In this document: positions 9,946 to 21,448 of the stretch, one piece after another
How positions within the stretch are numbered: the stretch's first letter is position 1
Layout of the letters: each line of letters starts with the position of its first letter
NCBI GenBank assembly: GCA_965198725.1
Contig: CBDAPX010000002.1
Coordinates: 248,001 to 312,000, forward strand
From: CBDAPX01 sp965198725
Lineage (GTDB): Bacteria; Pseudomonadota; Alphaproteobacteria; Rhodobacterales; Rhodobacteraceae
DNA length: 64,000 nucleotides
Reading direction: 5' to 3'
Notes under the pieces: model-generated
The model's database searches: none
Seen by the model: only the letters and a program-made list of their open reading frames with translations
What the model was told of the DNA's origin: nothing
Translations under genes and position numbers: made by a program

Positions 9946-10416
9946 ATGTCTCGTCGTCACGCCGCCGAAAAACGCGAAGTTCTGCCTGACGCCAAGTTTG
10001 GCGATAAGGTTCTGAGCAAATTCATGAACAACCTGATGATCGACGGCAAAAAATCCGCCGCCGAAAAAATCGTCTATAACGCGCTGGATCGTGTGGAAAA
10101 CAAGATCAAACGCGCCCCTGTCGAAGTCTTCCACGAAGCGCTCGACAACATCAAACCATCGGTCGAGGTTCGCTCGCGCCGTGTGGGTGGTGCGACATAT
10201 CAGGTTCCGGTCGAAGTGCGCCCCGAGCGCCGCGAAGCCCTGGCCATCCGTTGGTTGATTTCCGCATCGCGCGGCCGCAACGAAAACACAATGCAAGAAC
10301 GCCTTGCTGGCGAGCTGCTGGACGCTGTTCAGTCCCGCGGGTCCGCTGTGAAAAAGCGCGAAGACACCCACAAGATGGCAGAGGCCAACAAGGCCTTCTC
10401 TCACTACCGCTGGTAA
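9946..10416 (+). CDS. rpsG: 30S ribosomal protein S7
   Basis: S7 nucleates assembly of the 30S head and contacts E-site tRNA. At 156 aa it is full length. It starts MSRRHAAEKREVLPD and contains the conserved GGATYQVPVEVRPERR around residue 85. GGAGAG (9933-9938) is its ribosome-binding site. It lies between rpsL and fusA in the standard str-operon order. Confidence 0.99.
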   Translation: MSRRHAAEKREVLPDAKFGDKVLSKFMNNLMIDGKKSAAEKIVYNALDRVENKIKRAPVEVFHEALDNIKPSVEVRSRRVGGATYQVPVEVRPERREALAIRWLISASRGRNENTMQERLAGELLDAVQSRGSAVKKREDTHKMAEANKAFSHYRW

Positions 10417-10446
10417 CCCTTTCAGTCCTTTCAGAGGCACAAAACC

Positions 10447-12564
<2,118 letters not shown>

Positions 12565-12570
12565 GCGAGC

Positions 12571-12625
12571 GGTGGGCTGACAAGCCCACCCTACCATCCA
12601 CCGTAGGGTGGGCCGCGTGCCCACC
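12571..12625 (+). promoter_or_regulatory. Mutually exclusive hairpins between fusA and tuf
   Basis: Three perfect stems compete for the same bases. Hairpin 1 pairs GGTGGGCT (12571-12578) with AGCCCACC (12583-12590). Hairpin 2 pairs GGTGGGC (12607-12613) with GCCCACC (12619-12625). An 11-bp central stem pairs GCCCACCCTAC (12584-12594) with GTAGGGTGGGC (12603-12613) and excludes both. There is no T-run, so it is not a simple terminator. It could tune tuf expression or RNA processing, or it could be a dispersed palindromic repeat that landed here. Confidence 0.55.
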
Positions 12626-12654
12626 GCCACACGAGACAAAAAAGGAGCTTTGCA

Positions 12655-13830
<1,176 letters not shown>

Positions 13831-13994
13831 TGACGTGATGAGAACGGTGCGCGGTGATATCGCCGCGCTTCGTTCCGACACATCGTGAACTTACCTACGG
13901 GCGGGGAAACCCGCCCTTCGGGTTCGAAGAGGGCCGGTCGAATGAGCGTCCGGTCGTCCTATCAACTCCAAAAGCCTTGAAAGGCGAAAAGAAA
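13831..13994 (+). promoter_or_regulatory. tuf-rpsJ intergenic leader with GNRA-capped hairpin
   Basis: This 164-bp gap precedes rpsJ. GGGCGGG (13899-13905) pairs with CCCGCCC (13910-13916) around a GAAA tetraloop, and weaker pairings follow in CTTCGGGTTCGAAG. No T-run follows, so a terminator is unlikely. It may be an S10-operon leader or an RNA processing site, but no known motif is recognised. Confidence 0.35.
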
Positions 13995-14306
13995 ATGCAA
14001 AGCCAAAACATCCGTATTCGCCTGAAGGCGTTTGACTATCGCGTTCTGGATGCCAGCACGCAAGAGATCGTCAACACCGCCAAGCGGACCGGTGCCAGCG
14101 TACGTGGCCCGATCCCGCTGCCGAACAAGATCGAGAAGTTCACGGTTCTCCGTGGACCGCACGTGAACAAGAAATCGCGCGATCAGTTCGAGATTCGGAC
14201 GCACAAGCGTCTCTTGGACATCGTGGACCCGACCCCGCAAACCGTGGACGCGCTGATGAAGCTCGTCCTCGCGGCTGGCGTGGATGTCGAGATCAAGCTG
14301 CAGTAA
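13995..14306 (+). CDS. rpsJ: 30S ribosomal protein S10
   Basis: S10 (103 aa) binds in the 30S head and also partners NusB in antitermination. ATG 13995 gives MQSQNIRIRLKAFDYRVLD, the typical alphaproteobacterial N-terminus; an open frame extends upstream but has no family match. The core PIPLPNKIEKFTVLRGPHV is intact. It is the first gene of the S10 operon, 18 bp upstream of rplC. Confidence 0.98.
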   Translation: MQSQNIRIRLKAFDYRVLDASTQEIVNTAKRTGASVRGPIPLPNKIEKFTVLRGPHVNKKSRDQFEIRTHKRLLDIVDPTPQTVDALMKLVLAAGVDVEIKLQ

Positions 14307-14324
14307 GACGGGAGGGTATTGATT

Positions 14325-15047
14325 ATGCGCTCTGGTATTATCGCAAAGAAAGTCGGCATGACCCGGCTGTTCCTTGAGAGCGGGAAACAGGTTCCTGTCA
14401 CCGTTCTGCAACTGGAAAACCTGCAAGTTGTCGCACAGCGGACTGCGGATCAGCACGGCTATACCGCCGTTCAGCTGGGCGCCGGTGCCGCCAAGGCGAA
14501 ACGCGTCAGCCAACCGATGCGCGGTGTCTTTGCCGCCGCCAAGGTTGAGCCGAAGCGGAAACTGGCAGAATTCCGTGTCACCGAAGACAACCTGATCGCC
14601 GTTGGCGAGGAAATCTCGGCTGAACACTTCCTGGAAGGTCAGAAAGTGGACGTCTCGGGCACCTCGATCGGTAAAGGGTTTGCCGGTGCCATGAAACGCC
14701 ACAACTTTGGCGGTCTGCGTGCCTCGCACGGTGTTTCGATCAGCCACCGGTCGCATGGTTCGACCGGTCAGTGTCAGGACCCGGGCAAGGTTTTCAAAGG
14801 CAAGAAAATGGCCGGCCACATGGGCGCTGCCCGCGTGACCACCCAGAACCTGGAAGTCGTCAAAACCGATGCGGATCGTGGTTTGGTCTTCATCAAAGGC
14901 GCGGTTCCAGGCTCTAAAGGTGGCTGGGTCACTGTCAAAGACGCCGTGAAAAAGAAACTGCCTGAGGGCGTGCCGTTCCCGGCTGCTCTGAAACAGGCGG
15001 CTGCAGCGCCCGCAGAAGAAGCACCTGCGGAAGGTGGTGAAGCATGA
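14325..15047 (+). CDS. rplC: 50S ribosomal protein L3
   Basis: L3 (240 aa) is an early assembly protein near the peptidyl-transferase centre. The start is ATG 14325, eight bases after GGAGGG (14311-14316); a TTG two codons upstream is ignored. SHRSHGSTGQCQDPGKVFKGK marks the conserved loop, including the Gln that PrmB methylates in this family. The C-terminus has an Ala/Glu-rich tail. Its stop overlaps the rplD start by 4 bp. Confidence 0.98.
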   Translation: MRSGIIAKKVGMTRLFLESGKQVPVTVLQLENLQVVAQRTADQHGYTAVQLGAGAAKAKRVSQPMRGVFAAAKVEPKRKLAEFRVTEDNLIAVGEEISAEHFLEGQKVDVSGTSIGKGFAGAMKRHNFGGLRASHGVSISHRSHGSTGQCQDPGKVFKGKKMAGHMGAARVTTQNLEVVKTDADRGLVFIKGAVPGSKGGWVTVKDAVKKKLPEGVPFPAALKQAAAAPAEEAPAEGGEA

Positions 15048-15661
15048 AACTTGATGTGATCAACCTCGACGGCGGCAAAGCCGGGGATATCGAGCTGAGC
15101 GAAGACCTGTTTGGTCTGGAGCCCCGCGCAGACATCCTGCACCGTGTGGTCCGCTGGCAGCGTAACAACGCGCAGGCCGGTACCCACAAGGTTAAAACGC
15201 GTTCGGAAACCAGCTATTCGACCAAGAAGATCTATCGCCAAAAAGGCACCGGTGGCGCACGCCACGGGGACCGCAACGCGCCGATCTTCCGCAAAGGCGG
15301 TATCTACAAGGGTCCGACCCCACGTTCGCACGGCCACGACCTGCCGAAAAAGTTCCGCAAGCTGGGCCTGAAGCATGCCCTGTCTGCCAAGGCAAAAGCG
15401 GGTGAGATCGTTGTGATCGAAGCTGCCGAAGCCGAAGGCAAAACTGGCGCATTGGCCAAGCAGGTGAAAAACCTCGGTTGGAAACGTGCACTGGTCATCG
15501 ACGGTGCATCGGTCAACGAAGGGTTCCTGAAAGCGTCGAAAAACATCGACGGTCTGGACATCCTGCCGACCATGGGCGCAAACGTTTATGACATCCTCAA
15601 GCGTGACACGCTGGTGATCACCAAAGCGGGTGTCGAAGCACTGGAGGCTCGTCTGAAATGA
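15044..15661 (+). CDS. rplD: 50S ribosomal protein L4
   Basis: L4 (205 aa) lines the peptide exit tunnel. The central loop STKKIYRQKGTGGARHGDRN (about residues 63-82) is the tunnel-reaching extension. It overlaps rplC and rplW by ATGA at each end, so the three are translationally coupled. Autogenous control by L4, known in gammaproteobacteria, is not evident from the leader here. Confidence 0.98.
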   Translation: MKLDVINLDGGKAGDIELSEDLFGLEPRADILHRVVRWQRNNAQAGTHKVKTRSETSYSTKKIYRQKGTGGARHGDRNAPIFRKGGIYKGPTPRSHGHDLPKKFRKLGLKHALSAKAKAGEIVVIEAAEAEGKTGALAKQVKNLGWKRALVIDGASVNEGFLKASKNIDGLDILPTMGANVYDILKRDTLVITKAGVEALEARLK

Positions 15662-15954
15662 GCGCGAAGGCAGAACATTACGACGTGATCCGCAAGCCGA
15701 TCATCACCGAGAAATCGACCATGGCGTCCGAAAATGGCGCGGTTGTTTTCGAAGTGGCCATCGACGCGGCGAAACCACAGATCAAAGAAGCCGTAGAGGC
15801 GCTCTTTGGGGTCAAGGTGAAGGCGGTCAACACCACCATCACCAAAGGCAAGGTCAAGCGATTCCGCGGCCAGTTGGGCAAGCGGAAAGACGTGAAAAAG
15901 GCCTATGTGACCTTGGAAGAAGGCAACACGATCGACGTGACCACCGGTCTCTGA
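15658..15954 (+). CDS. rplW: 50S ribosomal protein L23
   Basis: L23 (98 aa) sits at the tunnel exit and docks trigger factor and SRP. It shows RKPIITEKSTMASE at the N-terminus and KRFRGQLGKRKDVKKAYV near residue 70. An intrinsic terminator follows directly, and rplB, which normally comes next, is absent. Confidence 0.98.
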   Translation: MSAKAEHYDVIRKPIITEKSTMASENGAVVFEVAIDAAKPQIKEAVEALFGVKVKAVNTTITKGKVKRFRGQLGKRKDVKKAYVTLEEGNTIDVTTGL

Positions 15955-15974
15955 TCTGATTGCTTGACGAAATG

Positions 15975-16006
15975 AAAAAGCCCTCGCTTTCGCGGGGGCT
16001 TTTTTC
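15975..16006 (+). terminator. Rho-independent terminator after rplW
   Basis: The stem AAAAAGCCCTCG / CGCGGGGGCTTTTTT with a short CTTT loop is followed by a T-run. It lies 20 bp after the rplW stop and ends the truncated S10 operon. The remaining bases to 16210 hold no gene. Confidence 0.9.
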
Positions 16007-16210
16007 TTTGGGGGAAGTTTAAATGACCCGGTTAGGGCTGCAATTGCACAGGTCGCCTTTAAATAGCTGTAAAGAACCCAAAGCCGGCGTTGGTTGTGGA
16101 CGCAGCGAACGGCGGGAATGAGCCCAACATTACTGATGCTGCGGACTGTCCGAATGCCAGCGATGCGCAGACAGCGGGATTTGAAAGCTCCTGTGCAAAG
16201 CCCGAAAACC

Positions 16211-17575
16211 TTAGGCGAGCAGATCGTAGGACTGGCCACCCAGCAAGAGGTTTATCTCAGACTGGGCGGCACCATCGACCAGTGCCCAAAAGATTTGACC
16301 GGTGGGTTGGTAGATGACAAAGGCTTCTGACACACCGGCCTTTCCGGCGGCTTCGGTCTCAGCAAGGTTGACCTGGAAGTGATCACGGATTGCCGTGCCG
16401 CCAAATTGCAAAACGTCGCCATCCGACGCCTTATAATCTTGAATCCAGTCCGATCCATGGCTTCCTGTCCCGGCATGATAAAACCGATCTGCACCGGTAC
16501 CCCCATTGAGCCGATCAGAGCCATATCCGCCGTTAAGAAAATCATAATATGTGCCGCCGAACAGGAAGTCGCTAAGCGCTCCGCCGGTCACATTATCGCT
16601 TCCCTCGTCGCCAGCCACGGTGTCCGCGCCAAAGCCGCCCTCAATCGCATCGTCGCCCGCATCACCGTTCAGGAAATCATTGCCATACCCACCGTTCACA
16701 AAGTCATTGCCGTCACCGCCAGAAATATTGTCGCGCAGATCATCGGTTGCGGCCCCTCCGATAAGGCTGTCATCCCCGGCGCCGCCGTCAATGGTATCCG
16801 TAACGGAACCTCCAGTGAGTGTATCGTCGCCCGCAAGTCCCGCCATAGCCCCCCCAGTATCGGAGAAATAGAAAACGTCATTGTCTTCGGTTCCTGTGAA
16901 ATCCGTTCCATAGGTCGATCGAAAATCGTCTAGGCTGCTGGAGAGGTTAGAAAAGACAAGATTTTCAATCCCGTTCAGACGATCTGTGCCGTCGCTGACC
17001 GCTGCATTAATCCCAGTTATGAACAGGACCTCGCCATCAGTTTCCAGCTGATAGTTTTGCCACCTGAAACCAAAAAAACCAGTATCCGCATCGCCCTCAC
17101 CACCAATCAAAACATCATTGCCAGCGTCCCCCCGCAATGAGTCGTTGCCAAGCCCGCCAATCAACACGTCATTACCATAACCACCAAGGATCCGGTCAGC
17201 TTCGGCACTGCCTCGCAAAATGTCATCCCCGCCCAAGCCATTGATCGGTTCGCCATCAGTCAGGATTTCGAAATCCGACCCTTCCGTCAACGCGCGCGGG
17301 ATCTGCAAAACAAACGAGGCCATCCCTTGTGTGCTTGCGTCATCTGAGAGCGAGGGAACACCGCTGAGCCAAGTTACCGCCAAAGTACCTTCATCAGTAA
17401 GCCCCATTCTCAGTTCGCCACGAAAAGGCAGCTCGTCCAAAATGATCGGCAGGCCATCGGCGGCACCTCCGATTAGGTGGTTCTGAATTGATAAGTAGAT
17501 ATCACCTTCAATTTCTATGGAATTAGCAGTCACATAACCGCCATCAGGCAGATAAACGACGTTTCTTAGCTCCAT
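16211..17575 (-). CDS. RTX calcium-binding secreted protein, C-terminal fragment (frameshifted gene)
   Basis: This 454-aa segment is the downstream part of an RTX protein. Two blocks of GGxGxDxUx nonapeptide repeats form calcium-binding beta-rolls (about residues 115-160 and 225-355, e.g. GGYGNDVLIGGLGNDSLRGD). The C-terminus, ending NLLLGGQSYDLLA, is the kind of uncleaved signal used by type I (ABC) secretion. The frame stays open upstream of the ATG and reads TSDLTVFTPALGELEILDG, which joins naturally onto the fragment at 17584-18372. The two are therefore one gene of about 720 codons with a one-base deletion near 17625-17640. No type I exporter genes are in the window. Confidence 0.85.
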   Translation of the reverse strand: MELRNVVYLPDGGYVTANSIEIEGDIYLSIQNHLIGGAADGLPIILDELPFRGELRMGLTDEGTLAVTWLSGVPSLSDDASTQGMASFVLQIPRALTEGSDFEILTDGEPINGLGGDDILRGSAEADRILGGYGNDVLIGGLGNDSLRGDAGNDVLIGGEGDADTGFFGFRWQNYQLETDGEVLFITGINAAVSDGTDRLNGIENLVFSNLSSSLDDFRSTYGTDFTGTEDNDVFYFSDTGGAMAGLAGDDTLTGGSVTDTIDGGAGDDSLIGGAATDDLRDNISGGDGNDFVNGGYGNDFLNGDAGDDAIEGGFGADTVAGDEGSDNVTGGALSDFLFGGTYYDFLNGGYGSDRLNGGTGADRFYHAGTGSHGSDWIQDYKASDGDVLQFGGTAIRDHFQVNLAETEAAGKAGVSEAFVIYQPTGQIFWALVDGAAQSEINLLLGGQSYDLLA

Positions 17576-17583
17576 TAGACCGT

Positions 17584-18372
17584 CTAAAATTTCAAGCTCA
17601 CCAAGGGCCGGAGTGAAGACGGTGAGGTCTGAAGTTCACCGTTTGCACTGAACACATGGTTTACAAGGGCCCCGTTTGACAATAAGGCACGCACAGTCAA
17701 CAAATTGTCGGCACCCAATTCGGCCCCTGAAACAGTGCCTTCGAGAAGAACCGGTCCGTTGAGCGAAACACCTTCCGCATCAAACTTTTCAACTTGCCAG
17801 GGTTGAACCGCAGGCACGGCAACGTTGGCATTCGTAAACCTCAAAACGAGATAAGAGCCATCTTCTAAATCAAACCGAGTGCCATAGTAACTGGGTTGTT
17901 CACCTAAATAGCTAAGCGAGGTAATGTCCCAAATCTCTCCAGTTGGTGAAATCGCAACAGAATTGACTCTAGTGGTTCTCCACCCGTCACGCCTATAGTT
18001 TTGTTCGGTTATGAAATAGACGGAAAGATCTCCTTCAGCGTTTTCACGAAATTCTGCAGCGTACCGCGATCTCCAAATCGACCCTCCAGAAGCAATCGAA
18101 CTGGCGAGCGTTTCCGTGTTCACAACTTCGTCGTCATGATCAATATGGGTCAGTGTCAAGCGACGCGACGGGTAACTAAAATAGCCTGATAGACCCTCGA
18201 ATCTCCAAGCTGTGCCTTCAAAGTACCGCAGGATCATGACGCTGCCATCGTTCAAAACCAGCGACTGCTCGTATTCCAAAGTTAACGATGTGGTTGGCCC
18301 GGTTGAAATCGACGTTACCGCAGGGAAAGCGGTCGTGGGAGCGTTCTGTGTGATCAAGAGCTGGTCAGGCAT
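17584..18372 (-). CDS. RTX secreted protein, N-terminal fragment (frameshifted gene)
   Basis: This 262-aa segment starts MPDQLLITQNAPTTAF, has no Sec signal peptide and consists of repeated beta-strand units such as LNDGSVMILRYFEGTAWRFEG-type and LEDGSYLVLRF. Similar units (YLPDGGYVTAN) continue at the start of the downstream fragment, which supports one original protein. The last residues in this frame (after FSANGEL) are out-of-frame sequence. The C-terminal RTX repeats and secretion signal lie in the other frame, so the protein as encoded could not be exported by a type I system. Confidence 0.75.
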   Translation of the reverse strand: MPDQLLITQNAPTTAFPAVTSISTGPTTSLTLEYEQSLVLNDGSVMILRYFEGTAWRFEGLSGYFSYPSRRLTLTHIDHDDEVVNTETLASSIASGGSIWRSRYAAEFRENAEGDLSVYFITEQNYRRDGWRTTRVNSVAISPTGEIWDITSLSYLGEQPSYYGTRFDLEDGSYLVLRFTNANVAVPAVQPWQVEKFDAEGVSLNGPVLLEGTVSGAELGADNLLTVRALLSNGALVNHVFSANGELQTSPSSLRPLVSLKF

Positions 18373-18945
18373 CGAAAGCCCTCAAGAAAATAAAAAATGG
18401 CATGGTATAGATCTTTGCTGGTTTCTCATTTGCGAACAACCTAAAGTAAAGAGCTTTTTTTGGTTCGGCTAGCAGTTGGCGCGAGCCCAACGGTGGCAGT
18501 TCGCCTTTGGCCAAGATCCTTCGTGTCGGCTTTGGACTGACTGCGGTCACTGATCGCCAAGAGACGAACGACTACTTCGTCCGCACACAGGACCTTCGGG
18601 TCGTCCTGTCACTCGAACGGCCTGACAGAACCGGTCAACTCACTGTTTGGAGCCCTCCTCGACTGATGCTGCGTAATGCTTTAACGTCCGTTAGACCGAA
18701 CAGAGCCGACATTGTCGGCATCTTAGCCAACGCAAAAGTGAACCGATCAGTTCAGAATGAACTTGACGGTCTCCAACCACTCAGGTAGCAGACGGCTGGG
18801 CTACAGACACCCGCCGTCCGCAGACCCGTTGTCTTGGTGAAGTTCTGTCTAAGTTTCGAACTTGGTCATCCCAAGCATTCGTCGCGTGGATGGTAATGCG
18901 GGCCCCATCCTTCTTCGCGACCTGAGCCAAAAAGGAAACCGGATC
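18373..18945 (+). other. 573-bp stretch with no supported gene
   Basis: No frame here shows coding character on either strand. The 93-codon frame at 18507-18788 is Arg/Thr/Leu-rich without a ribosome-binding site and is judged non-coding. Short tracts around 18660-18780 loosely resemble those at 16080-16200 (both contain CTGATGCTGCG), hinting at degenerate intergenic repeats or relics. Confidence 0.5.
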
Positions 18946-19845
18946 ATGTCGTCCCAAACAAATATCTATCTCAATGGGCCATTTGGTACAATTTATGTCA
19001 AAATCGCATTGCCGATCACTTTCGTTATGGGGATGAACGGACTTCTTACAGTCGTTGATGCGTTGTCTTGCTGATGTTTCCAATTTACATGTTGGTGGTC
19101 TCTTTGGCGACGCTTGTGTCATCGGGAATGTTAAGCCTCTTGGCCCGTTCCCTTGGGGCAGAATAGACGCATCCAGCACGTGGCACCTTTACCGAAGCCC
19201 ATGGCTGGCCGCTTTCATGGGCTTGGTGCTTATCCTGCTGTTTTTGGCGTTCGCTGCCCCCGTTGCGCTGTTACTCGCAAGCGGGTCAGAGCAACTGGCT
19301 GCGCTTGGGCTGATTTATCTGCGGATCACTGTATTCGCGTCACAATTGGTCTTTGTCTTGTCGGTCAATTCGGACGCTTTGCGTAATGAAGGCCGGGTGC
19401 CGTTTATGGCAGCGATGAGCTTGCTCGTCTCGCTGTCGAATATGGGGTTCAACTACGTCCTTATTTGGCTGCCAGAAATGGGTGTCGCCAGGTCCGCTAA
19501 AGGCACGGCCTTAGCGCAGGCGCTTGGGATCATTCTTGCGTTCCGAAATCTGGGTACAACCGACCTGCGCCCATCAGTGCTAGTACTCCATTCCCTTGTC
19601 GCATTGTGGTGGCGCATCTTGGCCTTAGGTGCGCCGCAAAGCCTGAACTTCATCGGTCTGGCACTTGGATCAACCGCGATCCTCGTCGCGCTGCAATGGG
19701 TTGAGGTGGCGCAATTCGACGCGACCGTGTCCGCCTACGGGATCATCACGCGCCTGATCACCTTTGCCTTCCTGCCGCTTTTGGAATTGGCCCATGCGAT
19801 GCAAACCATCACAGGCCACAGCTTTGGCGTTGACGTCAGACAGCG
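18946..19845 (+). pseudogene. MATE-family efflux transporter relic
   Basis: Pieces of one multidrug/toxin extrusion protein lie in three frames. ATG 18946, with AAAGGA upstream, begins MSSQTNIYLNGPFGTIYVKI and reaches LLTVVDA near 19060. Frame 3 then reads LMFPIYMLVVSLATLVSSGM to LARSLGAE and stops at TAG 19164-19166. A third frame from about 19195 reads WLAAFMGLVLILLF onward through LRITVFASQ, GFNYVLIWLP and YGIITRLITFAFLPLL to HAMQTITGHSFG. The last third of the family is missing. Internal deletion, frameshifts and truncation make it non-functional. From 19846 to 20183 nothing recognisable follows. Confidence 0.8.
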
Positions 19846-20183
19846 AACAGGCAAGAAATTCCGAAAAGTCATACCTCAAATGAACAATAGCGGTGCCATG
19901 GAGGTCCGTAAGTCTAAATCCCAAAAAGATCTCAAATTGGTGAAGCCCTCATTTTTCGCGGCAACCGGTTTAGCAGAGTATTACCGGAATTTCCGTCGCA
20001 TTAGCGATTAAATTTCCGATGCTATTTGTGAAGGAGACGAACAGCTTGAGTGCCACATCCATTGTGGCATTTGAATTTGTTGTAAACGCAACTCACATTC
20101 AAGAGACGTTGGAAGCAGAACCCATAACAAATGTGTGCAGTCCGCACCCTTCGCTTCAGGTATCGCCACATAAAACTCATCGT

Positions 20184-21293
20184 TCAGCCCGCGTTCGGCG
20201 GGATGAGGACAAAGCTGCCTATGTGGGCTTTTTCCAGAAATTCCTGTTGTGCTTGGGCAATCTGGTTGAGCGGGAAAACCTTTGCCACCAAGGGACGGAT
20301 TTCGCCGCGTTCGATGTAGGTCACGAGGTTCGGGAAGACCGGCTCGTCCCACGCGGTGCAACCGATCAGCGTGATATCTTTGAGATACATGTCTCGCATG
20401 TCGAGGTCGACGATGGGACCGGCAATGGCACCAGAAGACACAAATCGACCACCCCGTTTCAAGACTTTGAGCATTGTGGGAAAGCCCGCTCCGGCGACGT
20501 TGTCGACGACCACGTCGATGCTGTCCTTGCCAAGCGTCGCGACCAGATCCGCGTCACGAGACAGGGTTTGATCCGCGCCAAGCTCCTGAATTTGGGCCAT
20601 TTTCGATGAGCTGGTGATCGCGACCACCTTTGCGCCCCGGCGCTTGGCCAGCTGCACGGTGGCAGAACCGACGCCGCCTGAGGCCCCGACCACAAGCACC
20701 GTGTCCCCGGCACCGACACGCGCGCGGTGCAGCATGTTTTCGGATGTTCCATAGGCGCAAGGGATGGTCGCCAGTTCTTCGTCGGTCCAATCGGTTTCCA
20801 CCGCAAAAACCTCTGTTGCGGGGACTTTCACATATTCTGCAAAAGCCCCGTCAAAGTCCGAGGCCATCCAGACATTGTCCATCACGTCATAGCCATTGGG
20901 CCGCATACAGGCCCGCACAAGGATGCGTTTGCCGATCAGCTGCGTGTCAGCCGCATCGCCGGCCTGAACCACCACACCGCAGCAATCGGTCCCTTGGATC
21001 AGCGGAAACGGCGTTGCTTCGTTCCAGCCGCCATCGGCCTTTTGCTCCGCCTCGGTTTCTTGCTGATCCGCCGTCGCGCTGGTGTCGGTGGTAACGGTCG
21101 AGGAATACCACCCCAGTCGCGTGTTGATTTCGGTGTTGTTGACACCTGCGGCCAGCACGCGGACCAGCACCTCTCCGGCTTCTGGAACAGGCACAGGGAC
21201 GGCCCTGTAGTCCAGCTTGTCATAGCCGCCATTTCCGGTTGTGACGACGGCCATCATGGTGGCGCCGGGCGCGGGTGCAGAATGTATCGTCAT
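20184..21293 (-). CDS. Zinc-independent MDR-family alcohol dehydrogenase / quinone-reductase-like protein
   Basis: This 369-aa medium-chain dehydrogenase/reductase uses NAD(P)H. The Rossmann motif VVGASGGVGSATVQLAKRRG is near residue 190. The N-terminal GroES-like domain contains AAGVNNTEINTRLGWY and FPLIQGTDCCGVV but lacks the GHE catalytic-zinc signature, placing it with quinone/enoyl reductases rather than zinc alcohol dehydrogenases. An insertion rich in T, D and Q lies near residues 70-90. ATG 21293 follows AAAGGA; an open frame extends about 35 codons further without family match. It is divergent from the dipeptidase-like operon at 21449 and may share its control region. The substrate is unknown. 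Confidence 0.85.
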   Translation of the reverse strand: MTIHSAPAPGATMMAVVTTGNGGYDKLDYRAVPVPVPEAGEVLVRVLAAGVNNTEINTRLGWYSSTVTTDTSATADQQETEAEQKADGGWNEATPFPLIQGTDCCGVVVQAGDAADTQLIGKRILVRACMRPNGYDVMDNVWMASDFDGAFAEYVKVPATEVFAVETDWTDEELATIPCAYGTSENMLHRARVGAGDTVLVVGASGGVGSATVQLAKRRGAKVVAITSSSKMAQIQELGADQTLSRDADLVATLGKDSIDVVVDNVAGAGFPTMLKVLKRGGRFVSSGAIAGPIVDLDMRDMYLKDITLIGCTAWDEPVFPNLVTYIERGEIRPLVAKVFPLNQIAQAQQEFLEKAHIGSFVLIPPNAG

Positions 21294-21448
21294 GGGGCGT
21301 CCTTTGGCCGGAATACTTGCAATCGGTTCAGTACTGATCCGCTTACTTATCGGCTGCAAGTGTTTTGCATGCGCCGGGCCGATTGAAAAAGATTGCAATG
21401 CATGCCGACTGCCGCAAAGCTGCGCGTCAGTTTGGGGGTAGGGCCATT

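Noticed and set aside
13899..13929. Hairpin after tuf as a terminator
   Set aside because: No T-run follows and rpsJ lies downstream in the same direction, so readthrough is expected.
18507..18788. 93-codon plus-strand frame in the RTX-MATE gap
   Set aside because: No ribosome-binding site, biased composition and no resemblance to a known protein; more likely degenerate repeat sequence.
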